This document shows, one piece after another, positions 1 through 8,335 of a stretch of 64,000 bases of DNA. The stretch is from Gaetbulibacter_B jejuensis (GTDB lineage: Bacteria > Bacteroidota > Bacteroidia > Flavobacteriales > Flavobacteriaceae): the NCBI RefSeq assembly GCF_039524015.1, contig NZ_BAAAGF010000001.1, positions 434,001-498,000 of the forward strand. The letters are read 5' to 3'. Made by a program: the position numbers and the translations under genes. Below the pieces are notes generated by a model, which was given only the letters and a program-made list of their open reading frames with translations, had not been told where the DNA came from and did no database searches. Each line of letters opens with the position of its first letter. Positions within the stretch are counted from its first letter, which is position 1.

Positions 1-1098
1 GAAGGTGCTGCTTACATAAGTGCGGAACATCAAATTTCTGATAAACTTGCCTTTAACTATGGGTTACGCTACAGTGCGTTTTCTAGACTTGGTGGACAAA
101 GCATGACTAATTATGTTAACAATCAACCTGTGGTTTACAATAGCGATTTAGGAATTTACGAACGTGGTGAAGCAGAAAGCGAAACAGCGTATAGTAAAAG
201 CGAAAGCATTAAAACCTTTGGTAATTTTGAACCTAGACTAGGCGTATCTTATCAACTTAACGATGCGTCTTCCATTAAGGCGAGTTACACCAAGTCAACG
301 CAATACTTGCATTTGCTATCCAACACGTCGTCAGTTACACCATTAGATGTTTGGACACCAAGTGGAAAGTATATAAAACCTCAAATTTCTAATCAGTTTG
401 CTATGGGTTATTACAAGAACTTTAAAGACAATACTTATGCTTTGGAGTTGGAAACCTATTACAAGCATGTTGATAATAGAATTGATTATATAGACGGTTC
501 TGATTTAATAGGAAACAATAATATTGAAACTGAAATATTAAATGGTGAAGCTAGAGCTTACGGTTTGGAAGTATTGCTTAGGAAAAACAAAGGTGATTTC
601 ACAGGTTGGTTGGCTTATACGCTTTCAAAGTCAGAGCAACGTGCTATTGGTGGAAATGCTGGTGGACCAGGAATTAACAATGGAGATTGGTACAATACGC
701 CTTATGATCGTACTCATGATATTTCTTTAACAGGAGTTTATAAGCTGAATGACAAGTGGAGTTTCAGTTCAAATTTTGTGTTCCAAACAGGACGTCCTGT
801 AACTTATCCTAATGGGCAGTACAACTACGAAGGATTATCAGTTGCAACCTATTCAAACAGAAACGAAGACCGTTTACCTGCTTATCACAGATTAGACGTT
901 TCTGCAATTTATAAACCAAACAGAAATCCTGATAAACGCTGGAAATCAGAATGGGTTTTTGGTATTTACAATCTGTACAGCCGAAAAAATGCAGCCTCAA
1001 TTAGCTTTAGTCAAAATAGGGAAACAGGCTTAAACGAAGCATCTAGAATTTCCATTTTTGGCATTATTCCTTCAATAACTTATAACTTTAAATTTTAA
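1..1098 (+). CDS. TonB-dependent receptor, C-terminal part (5' end outside window)
   Basis: The reading frame is open from base 1, so the N-terminal plug is missing and about 365 residues of the beta-barrel remain. The segment has alternating aromatic/polar strands typical of an outer-membrane barrel and ends in a terminal phenylalanine (SITYNFKF), the usual BAM-recognised C-terminus. Such receptors import large nutrients using TonB energy. The next gene, four bases downstream, is a DUF4249 lipoprotein; receptor plus DUF4249 pairs are common in Flavobacteriaceae and suggest a two-part surface uptake unit. The substrate cannot be told from this fragment. Confidence 0.88.
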   Translation, partial: EGAAYISAEHQISDKLAFNYGLRYSAFSRLGGQSMTNYVNNQPVVYNSDLGIYERGEAESETAYSKSESIKTFGNFEPRLGVSYQLNDASSIKASYTKSTQYLHLLSNTSSVTPLDVWTPSGKYIKPQISNQFAMGYYKNFKDNTYALELETYYKHVDNRIDYIDGSDLIGNNNIETEILNGEARAYGLEVLLRKNKGDFTGWLAYTLSKSEQRAIGGNAGGPGINNGDWYNTPYDRTHDISLTGVYKLNDKWSFSSNFVFQTGRPVTYPNGQYNYEGLSVATYSNRNEDRLPAYHRLDVSAIYKPNRNPDKRWKSEWVFGIYNLYSRKNAASISFSQNRETGLNEASRISIFGIIPSITYNFKF

Positions 1099-1102
1099 TT
1101 CC

Positions 1103-1945
1103 ATGAAACGATATATATTAATAGTATTTACCCTAGGTTTTTTATTGACGTCTTGCGAAGACACTATAGACGTAGATGTTCCAACAGCACAAGCCAGATT
1201 AGTGGTAGAAGCCTCATTAGATTGGGAAAAAGGAACAACAGGAAATGTGCAGTCCATTTCATTAAGTATGTCAACACCTTTTTTTGATACAAACCAAGAC
1301 ACTAGTGTTACAGGAGCAATTGTAACTGTTACCAATGAAGACTCTGGAGAGGTTTTTCCTTTTGATGACAACAATGACGGAACCTATTCAACAAGTACTT
1401 TTGTTCCTATTTTAAATAATACGTATCACCTAGAAATTGTTTATGATGGTGAAACGTATGAAGCAACTGAAACCTTGATGTCAGTTTCAGATATTAATGA
1501 AGTTAATCAAAGCATTGAAGGCGGATTTGACGACGAGCTACTAGAACTCAATTTATACTTTACAGATCCTGCTAATATTGAAAACTTCTACCTAATAAAG
1601 TATGATGTTGAAGGTGATTTGTTTCCGTATTTAGAAGATGTGTCAGATGAGTTTACTGATGGTAACGAAATTCATGATTTCCTTGAAAAAGACGATGATG
1701 AAGACAGTGAAGAAACGCCTTTTGAAGCAGGAGATGTGGTTAACATTAGCCTTTACGGAATTTCTGAACAGTACTACAATTTTATACGTTTGTTAATTGA
1801 GCAACATGGTAGTCAAGGCGACCCATTTAGCTCTACAGCAGCTTTAATAAGAGGAAATTGTATTAACCCAACCAACCCAGATAATTATGCGTTTGGTTAC
1901 TTTAGGGTTACCGAAGTAGATACTGCTGCTTACACTTTTGAATAA
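1103..1945 (+). CDS. DUF4249-type surface lipoprotein
   Basis: A 280-residue protein with a short signal sequence and a lipobox (LTSC, Cys about residue 18) followed by acidic residues, as in Bacteroidota lipoproteins sent to the cell surface. The N-terminal half (VPTAQARLVVEASLDWEKG, then a repeated beta pattern) matches what I know of DUF4249 proteins, which are encoded next to TonB-dependent receptors. It follows the receptor gene by four bases and is followed by a strong hairpin terminator, so the two form the end of an operon. It is probably a substrate-binding partner of the receptor; the ligand is unknown. Confidence 0.82.
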   Translation: MKRYILIVFTLGFLLTSCEDTIDVDVPTAQARLVVEASLDWEKGTTGNVQSISLSMSTPFFDTNQDTSVTGAIVTVTNEDSGEVFPFDDNNDGTYSTSTFVPILNNTYHLEIVYDGETYEATETLMSVSDINEVNQSIEGGFDDELLELNLYFTDPANIENFYLIKYDVEGDLFPYLEDVSDEFTDGNEIHDFLEKDDDEDSEETPFEAGDVVNISLYGISEQYYNFIRLLIEQHGSQGDPFSSTAALIRGNCINPTNPDNYAFGYFRVTEVDTAAYTFE

Positions 1946-1950
1946 AAAAT

Positions 1951-1977
1951 AAAAGCCAGCTATTAGCTGGCTTTTTT
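1951..1977. terminator. Bidirectional hairpin terminator
   Basis: Inverted repeat AAGCCAGC / GCTGGCTT with a short loop, preceded by an A-run and followed by six T. It serves the DUF4249 operon on the plus strand and the holB-like gene on the minus strand. The stop codon of the minus-strand gene (TTA at 1963-1965) lies in the loop of the hairpin. Confidence 0.85.
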
Positions 1978-3117
1978 ATGTAATAAACGTGTGAGTTTTA
2001 TTGATAAGTCGGTTAAAATAATTTTGGCATTTCCGTTTCGTTCTATATGATATATAGCATCTTGCAGCTCGTTGGAAATATCCATAATATTATTACCATG
2101 AACAAAAGGCGCAAACTTTTCTAGCTTAAAACTTTCTGATTTTGGTTCTACAAAAACAAGCTCTTGTGCATTATAATTTAACAATAAAGCTTGCCTAAAA
2201 TAGTCCATACAAAAATGTAAAAACTGCTTTTGGGTTTCACGACCAGTTTTGGCAATAGTTTCACTCCAAGAAATCAAATCGTGTATTGCGGCTTTGTTTC
2301 CTTTGGCTTTAAATGCCGAACGAATCCAATATACAAACCACTCTTTAAACTGAATGTCTTCAGAATCATGATACACTAAATCACAAGCTTTGTTGTAATT
2401 ACCATTAGCTTGATGTGCAATTTTAGTAGCGTCTGCTTCAGCAATATCAAACTGTTGTAGCAGTGCGTTTTTAATATCCAATTCAGCTAATGGCGGAAAA
2501 TGCAGCACTTGACAACGTGATAAAATGGTATTTATAATTTGCTCTTCGTCTTCAGCAATAAGAATAAAAATGGTTTTTTCTGGTGGTTCCTCAATAAGCT
2601 TAAGCAACTTATTAGCAGCCGAAGTATTCATTTTTTCAGCCATCCAGATAATCATTACCTTGTAACCACCTTCATAAGATTTTAAGGCTAAAGATTTTAC
2701 AATATCTTGTGCTTCATCAACACCTATTTGACCTTGCTTGTTTTCAATTCCTAGTTTTTTGTACCAATCAAATAAATTGCCATAAGGTTGCTCTTTTAAC
2801 AATTCTCGCCATTCTTCTAAAAAATGAGACGAAACAGGGTGTTTTTTCACCTTGTCGTTAGCAGCAACAGGAAAAGCAAAATGCAAATCAGGATGGGAAT
2901 AGTTTTTAAATTTTAAGTTACAAGCATCATTTCCGCCTGTGTTTTCACCATTTAAGTTTTTGCACAAAAGGTATTGCGCATAGGCAATTGCCATTGGTAA
3001 AGCACCACAACCCTCTGGTCCAACAAACAATTGCGCATGCGAGATACGACCATTGTCGGCACTTGTGGTTAAATGATTTTTAATATGTTCCTGTCCTATA
3101 ACTTCTGTAAACAACAT
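1963..3117 (-). CDS. holB: DNA polymerase III, delta' subunit (HolB-like)
   Basis: A 384-residue AAA+ protein of the clamp loader, which opens the sliding clamp during replication. The N-terminus (IGQEHIKNHL, ISHAQLFVGPEGCG) is typical of delta'. The P-loop is degenerate: the lysine of Walker A is replaced (GPEGCGALP), as expected for a non-ATP-binding subunit. The segment ANKLLKLIEEPPE (about 168-180) and the SRC motif (200-202), which supplies the arginine finger, are intact. The zinc module is reduced to two cysteines (62, 76). The gene is divergent from pgk. A -7 box just upstream predicts an almost leaderless transcript. Confidence 0.9.
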   Translation of the reverse strand: MLFTEVIGQEHIKNHLTTSADNGRISHAQLFVGPEGCGALPMAIAYAQYLLCKNLNGENTGGNDACNLKFKNYSHPDLHFAFPVAANDKVKKHPVSSHFLEEWRELLKEQPYGNLFDWYKKLGIENKQGQIGVDEAQDIVKSLALKSYEGGYKVMIIWMAEKMNTSAANKLLKLIEEPPEKTIFILIAEDEEQIINTILSRCQVLHFPPLAELDIKNALLQQFDIAEADATKIAHQANGNYNKACDLVYHDSEDIQFKEWFVYWIRSAFKAKGNKAAIHDLISWSETIAKTGRETQKQFLHFCMDYFRQALLLNYNAQELVFVEPKSESFKLEKFAPFVHGNNIMDISNELQDAIYHIERNGNAKIILTDLSIKLTRLLHKKAS

Positions 3118-3122
3118 ATCAG

Positions 3123-3130
3123 CAAATATA
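3123..3130 (-). promoter_or_regulatory. -7 box of the holB promoter
   Basis: Read on the minus strand the bases are TATATTTG, a perfect match to the Bacteroidota -7 consensus TAnnTTTG. It ends only six bases before the start codon, so transcription would begin at or next to the ATG. No clear -33 TTG is seen at the usual distance. Confidence 0.5.
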
Positions 3131-3183
3131 TGTTTTTTAATACTTCTTTTAAGATGAAATCGTTTTCGTTGAAAAACCGATTT

Positions 3184-3211
3184 TTTGGAGTAATTTAATT
3201 AACTACATTTG
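3184..3211 (+). promoter_or_regulatory. pgk promoter (TTTG / TACATTTG)
   Basis: A TTTG at 3184-3187 and a perfect -7 box TACATTTG at 3204-3211 lie 16 bases apart, within or just below the usual Bacteroidota spacing. The predicted transcript starts near 3218, leaving a leader of about 20 bases before the pgk ATG. Confidence 0.55.
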
Positions 3212-3239
3212 TGCTATTAGGATATAAAATAAACAACCA

Positions 3240-4427
3240 ATGAAAACAATAAACGACTTCAATTTTGAAAACAAAACAGCTTTAATTCGTGTAGATTTTA
3301 ATGTGCCTTTAAACGACGCTTTTGAGGTAACAGATACCACTAGAATTGTGTCAGCTAAACCTACAATTATTAAAATTTTAGAAGATGGAGGAAGCTGTGT
3401 GTTAATGTCGCATTTAGGAAGGCCAAAAGGTGTTCAAGAAGAGTTTTCATTAAAGCATATTGTTGACAAAGTTTCAGAAACCATAGGTGTTGCTGTAAAA
3501 TTTGTGCCTGATTGTGTTGGAGCAGAGGCAGAGGAAGTTGTAAAAAACCTTCAACCAGGAGAAGTAGTGTTGTTAGAGAATTTACGTTTTTATGCTGAGG
3601 AAACAGCTGGCGACAAGGCGTTTGCTGAGCAATTATCTAAACTTGGAGATGTTTATGTAAACGATGCTTTTGGTACTGCGCATAGAGCGCATGCTTCAAC
3701 AACTATTGTGGCTGAGTTTTTCCCTGAAAATAAATGCTTTGGTAGTTTATTGGCTAAAGAAATTGAAAGTATTGATAAAGTAATGACGTCTGGTGAAAAA
3801 CCAGTTTTAGCAGTACTTGGAGGCGCAAAAGTATCTTCTAAAATTACCATTATAGAAAATATTTTAGATAAAGTTGACCACTTAATAATTGGTGGTGGTA
3901 TGACATTTACCTTTGTTAAAGCTCAAGGCGGAAGCGTAGGAGATTCTATTTGTGAAGATGATAAAATGGACTTAGCCTTAGATATTTTAAAACAAGCCAA
4001 AGCAAAAGGTGTTCAAATTCATTTACCTGTTGATGTGCTTGCTGCAAATGCATTTAGTAATACTGCCGAAACACAAATTATGGATGTAACTAAAATTCCT
4101 GACGGTTGGCAAGGTCTTGATGCTGGACCAAAATCATTAGAAAACTTCAAAGAGGTTGTTTTACAGTGTAAAACTATTTTATGGAATGGACCTTTAGGTG
4201 TATTTGAAATGGAAACTTTCTCTAAAGGAACTATTGCGTTAGGCGATTATATTGCTGAAGCTACTAAAAATGGCGCCTTTTCGCTTGTTGGTGGAGGAGA
4301 CTCTGTTGCTGCTGTAAAACAATTTGGGTTCGAAGACAAAGTAAGTTATGTAAGTACTGGTGGTGGAGCTATGCTAGAAAGCTTAGAAGGAAAAACCTTA
4401 CCAGGTATTGCTGCTATTTTAGAATAA
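3240..4427 (+). CDS. pgk: Phosphoglycerate kinase
   Basis: A 395-residue glycolytic enzyme that transfers phosphate between 1,3-bisphosphoglycerate and ADP in the cytoplasm. The N-terminal RVDFNVPLN motif, SHLGRPKG, LLENLRFY, and the nucleotide-binding parts LGGAKVSSKI, WNGPLGVFE and GGGDSVAAV are all present and in order. Length is normal for bacterial PGK. It stands alone between a divergent holB-like gene and a downstream transglycosylase, with its own promoter upstream. Confidence 0.98.
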   Translation: MKTINDFNFENKTALIRVDFNVPLNDAFEVTDTTRIVSAKPTIIKILEDGGSCVLMSHLGRPKGVQEEFSLKHIVDKVSETIGVAVKFVPDCVGAEAEEVVKNLQPGEVVLLENLRFYAEETAGDKAFAEQLSKLGDVYVNDAFGTAHRAHASTTIVAEFFPENKCFGSLLAKEIESIDKVMTSGEKPVLAVLGGAKVSSKITIIENILDKVDHLIIGGGMTFTFVKAQGGSVGDSICEDDKMDLALDILKQAKAKGVQIHLPVDVLAANAFSNTAETQIMDVTKIPDGWQGLDAGPKSLENFKEVVLQCKTILWNGPLGVFEMETFSKGTIALGDYIAEATKNGAFSLVGGGDSVAAVKQFGFEDKVSYVSTGGGAMLESLEGKTLPGIAAILE

Positions 4428-4446
4428 CACAGTTTTTTGCTGTACA

Positions 4447-4480
4447 TTGAATTTCTGTTAAAAAAGTATTGCTATCTTTC
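4447..4480 (+). promoter_or_regulatory. Possible promoter of the transglycosylase gene
   Basis: TTG at 4447-4449 and TATCTTTC at 4473-4480 resemble the -33/-7 pair, with a 23-base spacer and one mismatch in the -7 box. It would give a leader of about 50 bases. This is a weak call based on pattern only. Confidence 0.35.
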
Positions 4481-4542
4481 ATTTTAGATAAAAAAATACG
4501 ATTTTAGCTTATCTGCCGTTGGTAGATAAATACATGTTTTCG

Positions 4543-6120
4543 ATGAAACCTAAACTAAAAACCCTAACACTAGGCGCATTGTTGTTGTGTGCTATTTGTT
4601 TTTCCCAAGAAAAGGCTAAAACAAAAACCACAAAAGACACTTTGGTTAAAACAACTGAAAAAGTGATAGATTCGGTTGTAGATGGAAAAACTATTCCTAT
4701 AAAACCAATTTCTCCTGTACAAGATTCATTATCCATAAAAGAGCTTAAGGATCATGAATTAGCATTGGAACTTGACGAAAAATGGCTTGAGGAATTGTAC
4801 AGTAACACGCTGTTTGATACCATTTACAAAACGGTTTCTGAGCTAGATTACAAAGACATTGATTTTCCTGAACTTTCAACAGACACGCTTAAAGCAAGAT
4901 TAGCAAAGCTAAACGCCAGAACACCTTTTAATGTTGAATATAATACTTCGTTAGAAAGCGTTATAAAGAGTTTTTTAAAACACCGACGAAACTCTTTTGA
5001 AAGACTCATGGGATTAAGCCATTATTATTTCCCAATGTTTGAAGCAGAGTTTGATAACTACAACATTCCTTTGGAAATGAAATACCTTTCCATTGTAGAA
5101 TCAGCTTTAAAACCCAGAGCAAAATCTAGAGTAGGAGCAACAGGTTTATGGCAGTTTATGTTTGCCACAGGAAAGCAATATGGGTTAGATGTAAGTAGTT
5201 ATGTAGACGAACGTAGCGATCCAATAAAATCAACAAAATCTGCAGCTACTTATCTTTCAAAATTATATGAAATTTTTGGTGATTGGGATTTAGCTTTAGC
5301 AGCCTATAACTCAGGACCAGGAAATGTTTCAAAAGCGATTAGACGTTCTGGAGGTTATGAAAACTATTGGAATATAAGACACAATCTTCCTCGTGAAACA
5401 GCAGGTTATGTTCCCGCGTTTTTAGCTACAATGTACATTTTTGAGTTTGCCGAAGAGCATGGTTTTAAACCCGAAAAACCTCAGTTTCATTATGTAGAAA
5501 CTGATACGATAAGAGTAAAGCAAATGATAACGCTCGATCAGGTTTCTGAAGTTACTCAAGTGCCAATTGAAGAGCTTCAGTTTTTAAACCCTTCTTATAA
5601 ACTAGACATCATACCACATATTGAAGGTAAAGATTATTACTTGCGCCTTCCAAGGCAAGCAGTTGGATCTTTTGTGGCTAACGAAGAGCAAATTTATGGT
5701 TATGCAAAAGCTGAATTTGACAAAAGAGAAAAACCTTTACCACAGTTTTTTAATGCAGATACCAAAACAGTATATCGAGTTAAAAGTGGTGATTACTTAG
5801 GTAAAATTGCGAGAAAATTTGGAGTAAGAGTTAGCCAAATAAAGCAATGGAATGGTTTAAGAAGTAATAATTTAAGAATAGGACAACGCTTAACAATATA
5901 CCCTCGAAACCCTTCGGTTTCAAGTAGCCCAAAGCCTACCACAACAGTTACTAAAACGGTAGATGTTGCTAATAAAAAGACATACAAAGTTCAAAAAGGA
6001 GACTCTTTGTGGAGTATTTCTCAAAAATTTCCTGGAATTTCTGTTCAAAATATTAAAGATTGGAACGGTATTAGTGGTACAAAGTTGAAAATAGGAATGA
6101 CTCTTATAGTTTCAAACTAA
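4543..6120 (+). CDS. MltD-like lytic transglycosylase with two LysM domains
   Basis: A periplasmic or envelope enzyme that would cleave peptidoglycan glycan strands. I start it at the ATG that gives a clean signal peptide (MKPKLKTLTLGALLLCAICF); an ATG nine bases upstream and a TTG 24 bases upstream are alternatives. An SLT domain in the middle carries the catalytic Glu (about 186, in SIVESALKP), GATGLWQFM and AYNSGPGNV. Two LysM domains follow near residues 409-452 and 481-523, for peptidoglycan binding. The DUF4837 lipoprotein follows after 17 bases and is probably co-transcribed. Domain order matches E. coli MltD; lipid anchoring is not evident. Confidence 0.93.
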   Translation: MKPKLKTLTLGALLLCAICFSQEKAKTKTTKDTLVKTTEKVIDSVVDGKTIPIKPISPVQDSLSIKELKDHELALELDEKWLEELYSNTLFDTIYKTVSELDYKDIDFPELSTDTLKARLAKLNARTPFNVEYNTSLESVIKSFLKHRRNSFERLMGLSHYYFPMFEAEFDNYNIPLEMKYLSIVESALKPRAKSRVGATGLWQFMFATGKQYGLDVSSYVDERSDPIKSTKSAATYLSKLYEIFGDWDLALAAYNSGPGNVSKAIRRSGGYENYWNIRHNLPRETAGYVPAFLATMYIFEFAEEHGFKPEKPQFHYVETDTIRVKQMITLDQVSEVTQVPIEELQFLNPSYKLDIIPHIEGKDYYLRLPRQAVGSFVANEEQIYGYAKAEFDKREKPLPQFFNADTKTVYRVKSGDYLGKIARKFGVRVSQIKQWNGLRSNNLRIGQRLTIYPRNPSVSSSPKPTTTVTKTVDVANKKTYKVQKGDSLWSISQKFPGISVQNIKDWNGISGTKLKIGMTLIVSN

Positions 6121-6137
6121 AAAACTAAAGTTACACA

Positions 6138-7118
6138 ATGAAAAAACTAACCACATTAGCACTACTTTTATTTGTTGTCCTAGTAGGATGCGATGAAAAA
6201 AAATCTAAAGGACAACGTATTGTTCCAAGTTCGTCAGGAAACATCAATGAACTTTTGGTTGTTGCCGACAATTTATTATGGGAAGACAGTGTTGGAGAAA
6301 GCATTAGAGGCATACTAGCTGCTCCAGTACACGGTTTGTCTCAAGACGAACCACTGTTTTCTATTAGTCAAATGCCTACTCAGGTATTTTCTGGCTTTAC
6401 AACAAAAAACAGAACCATTTTAAAAATTGAAAAAGGCAAAGCTGCAGGAACTAAAATTGCACATGATGTGTTTGCAAAGCCGCAAACCGTTATTGTTGTT
6501 TCTGGTCAAACAGATGCAGAAATTATTGAGCAATTAGAAACTAATGCTGATAAAATTGTTGATGCCTTTAAAAAGGAGGAAATTAAAGAAAAACAACGAC
6601 GAATTAATCTTTCGCTTTTCGACTCAAAACCTATAGAAGATAAGTTGGGAGTGTCTATTAAATTTCCATCAGTTTATAGAATTGCTACAGCAACAGACGA
6701 TTTCTTTTGGATTCGTAAAGACATCCAAACAGGAAATATGGATTTAATGATATATGAAGTGCCTCTTGATCGTATAAGAAAAGGCGATAGTGCAGTAATT
6801 GATATTGTAAGGATGCGAGATTCTATTGGAGAAAAACACATTCAAGGACGATTGGAAAACACACACATGATTACCGAAAAGGCGTATGCACCTTATATTT
6901 TTGAAACCATTATTGATAATAAACCTACAATAGAAACAAAAGGTATTTGGGAAGTTAAAAACGACTTTATGTCTGGACCATTTATCAATTACGCTATTGA
7001 AGATGAAATTAACAAAAGATATATTGTAGTTGAAGGTTATGTTTTTGCGCCTTCAATAAATAAAAGAGATTACATTTTTGAACTAGAATCGATAATACGA
7101 TCCACAAAAATTAAATAA
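6138..7118 (+). CDS. DUF4837 family lipoprotein
   Basis: A 326-residue lipoprotein: a hydrophobic signal segment ends in VLVGC (Cys about 18), followed by charged residues. The sequence after it (SSGNINELLVVADN, LWEDSVG) matches what I recall of the DUF4837 family, which is conserved in Bacteroidota and has no settled function. It follows the MltD-like gene by 17 bases and ends just before a strong terminator, so a role in the cell envelope is likely but unproven. Confidence 0.8.
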   Translation: MKKLTTLALLLFVVLVGCDEKKSKGQRIVPSSSGNINELLVVADNLLWEDSVGESIRGILAAPVHGLSQDEPLFSISQMPTQVFSGFTTKNRTILKIEKGKAAGTKIAHDVFAKPQTVIVVSGQTDAEIIEQLETNADKIVDAFKKEEIKEKQRRINLSLFDSKPIEDKLGVSIKFPSVYRIATATDDFFWIRKDIQTGNMDLMIYEVPLDRIRKGDSAVIDIVRMRDSIGEKHIQGRLENTHMITEKAYAPYIFETIIDNKPTIETKGIWEVKNDFMSGPFINYAIEDEINKRYIVVEGYVFAPSINKRDYIFELESIIRSTKIK

Positions 7119-7119
7119 G

Positions 7120-7149
7120 AAAAAAGCCAACTTTTAAGTTGGCTTTTTT
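7120..7149. terminator. Bidirectional hairpin terminator
   Basis: A long perfect stem AAAAAGCCAACTT / AAGTTGGCTTTTT with a two-base loop. The A-run before and T-run after make it work in both directions, for the DUF4837 gene (plus) and tatA (minus). Confidence 0.88.
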
Positions 7150-7167
7150 AATTAGAATATATCAAGT

Positions 7168-7353
7168 TTATTCTTTCTTGTCGGAAGGTGTTTTTTCGTC
7201 TTCTTTACTGGCATCTTTAAATTCTTTAATACCACTTCCTAAACCTCTCATAAGTTCAGGGATTTTTTTACCACCAAATAATAATAATACCACTACAACT
7301 ATTAAAACAATTTGCCATGGTCCTGGAGCTAAAAATATACTTGCTGCTATCAT
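7168..7353 (-). CDS. tatA: Sec-independent protein translocase subunit TatA/E
   Basis: A 61-residue protein with one N-terminal membrane helix (about residues 9-27, WQIVLIVVVVLLLFGGKKIP), the FGGKKIPEL hinge and an amphipathic helix with GLGSGIKEFK, ending in a charged tail. These are the hallmarks of TatA, which forms the pore of the twin-arginine export system. It stands alone on the minus strand; tatC is not in this window, which is usual in this group. Confidence 0.95.
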   Translation of the reverse strand: MIAASIFLAPGPWQIVLIVVVVLLLFGGKKIPELMRGLGSGIKEFKDASKEDEKTPSDKKE

Positions 7354-7372
7354 AACATTTTAATTTGAATTG

Positions 7373-7380
7373 CAAATTTA
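7373..7380 (-). promoter_or_regulatory. -7 box of the tatA promoter
   Basis: Minus-strand TAAATTTG, a perfect TAnnTTTG match, about 20 bases before the tatA ATG. No convincing -33 box at the expected spacing. Confidence 0.45.
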
Positions 7381-7453
7381 ATAATTAAAGTTCAATTTAA
7401 GCGTTTAAAAGCAAACTTTAAGAAATAGCATTATAACTTGCGTTTATTTTAAT

Positions 7454-7461
7454 TAATTTTG
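7454..7461 (+). promoter_or_regulatory. -7 box before the M23 peptidase gene
   Basis: TAATTTTG fits TAnnTTTG and ends seven bases before the ATG, so the predicted transcript would be leaderless or nearly so. A TTG at 7438-7440 is only 13 bases upstream, closer than usual. Confidence 0.45.
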
Positions 7462-7468
7462 CTTTGCA

Positions 7469-8335
7469 ATGGCTAAAAAAAAGAAAGAAAAAAAATTCGC
7501 TAAAAAACTGCTTCACAAGTATAGGCTAGTTATTTTAAACGAGGATACTTTTGAAGAACGTTTTGCTATAAAACTAACAAGACTTAATGTTTTTGTTATT
7601 GTAGCGCTTTCAACAATATTATTAATTACAGGAACCATTCTTTTAATAGCATTTACCTCTTTAAGAGAGTACATACCTGGTTACTCTTCAACAGCATTAA
7701 AAAAACAAGCTACTGAGCTTAATTATAAAACTGATTCGTTACAGCAAGTGATTCATATGAATGAACGCTATTTCGAGTCTATTAAAAAAGTACTTACAGG
7801 AGATGTAAAAACGGTCGATTTCAATAAAGATTCTATTATTGAAGCTGTAAACAAAGACCTTAATGATATAAACTTAACACCTAGTAAAGAAGATTCATTA
7901 TTACGAGAAAGAGTAGATAAAGAAGATAAGTATAATCTATTTGAATCTGCTATTTCTGCATCAAATTTTGTATTGTTTCCTCCTGTTAACGGAACAATTT
8001 CTGAAGAGTATAATGTAAAGGACAAACACTATGCTGTAGATATAGTTGTTGCAAAAGACACACCTGTTAAAGCCACTGCTGATGGTACAGTTATTTTTGC
8101 TGAATGGACAGCCGAAACAGGTTATGTTGTTATTATTGAGCATACCTATGAGCTTATATCTGTTTACAAGCACAACGCATCAATAACTAAGCAACAAGGC
8201 GATTTAGTAAAAGCAGGCGAAGTTATTGCTATGGCAGGAAACACAGGACAATTTACAACAGGACCTCACCTTCATTTTGAACTTTGGAATAGAGGCTATC
8301 CAGTAAATCCAACTAATTTTATCGATTTTAAGTAA
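7469..8335 (+). CDS. M23 (LytM) family peptidoglycan peptidase, membrane-anchored
   Basis: A 288-residue protein with a very basic cytoplasmic N-terminus, one membrane helix (about 40-62), a coiled-coil-like linker and a C-terminal LytM domain. The zinc ligands look intact: His187 and Asp191 in HYAVD, and the HLHFE motif at 267-271. It would cut peptide cross-links in peptidoglycan at the outer face of the inner membrane. Its stop codon overlaps the start of the GH3-family gene by one base (TAATG), so the two are translationally coupled. Confidence 0.93.
   Translation: MAKKKKEKKFAKKLLHKYRLVILNEDTFEERFAIKLTRLNVFVIVALSTILLITGTILLIAFTSLREYIPGYSSTALKKQATELNYKTDSLQQVIHMNERYFESIKKVLTGDVKTVDFNKDSIIEAVNKDLNDINLTPSKEDSLLRERVDKEDKYNLFESAISASNFVLFPPVNGTISEEYNVKDKHYAVDIVVAKDTPVKATADGTVIFAEWTAETGYVVIIEHTYELISVYKHNASITKQQGDLVKAGEVIAMAGNTGQFTTGPHLHFELWNRGYPVNPTNFIDFK

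Noticed and set aside
1072..1374. Minus-strand frame of 100 codons across the DUF4249 start
   Set aside because: It covers the end of the receptor and the signal peptide of the next gene, both well supported, and has no family features.
1963..3117. Inactive or broken holB because of the degenerate P-loop
   Set aside because: Loss of the Walker A lysine is normal in delta' subunits; the SRC motif and full length are kept.
7168..7353. Possible toxin or small phage membrane protein
   Set aside because: The single helix, FGGKKIPEL hinge and amphipathic helix are diagnostic for TatA.
7139..7363. Plus-strand frame of 74 codons opposite tatA
   Set aside because: tatA on the other strand has clear family motifs; the plus-strand frame begins inside a terminator and lacks recognisable features.
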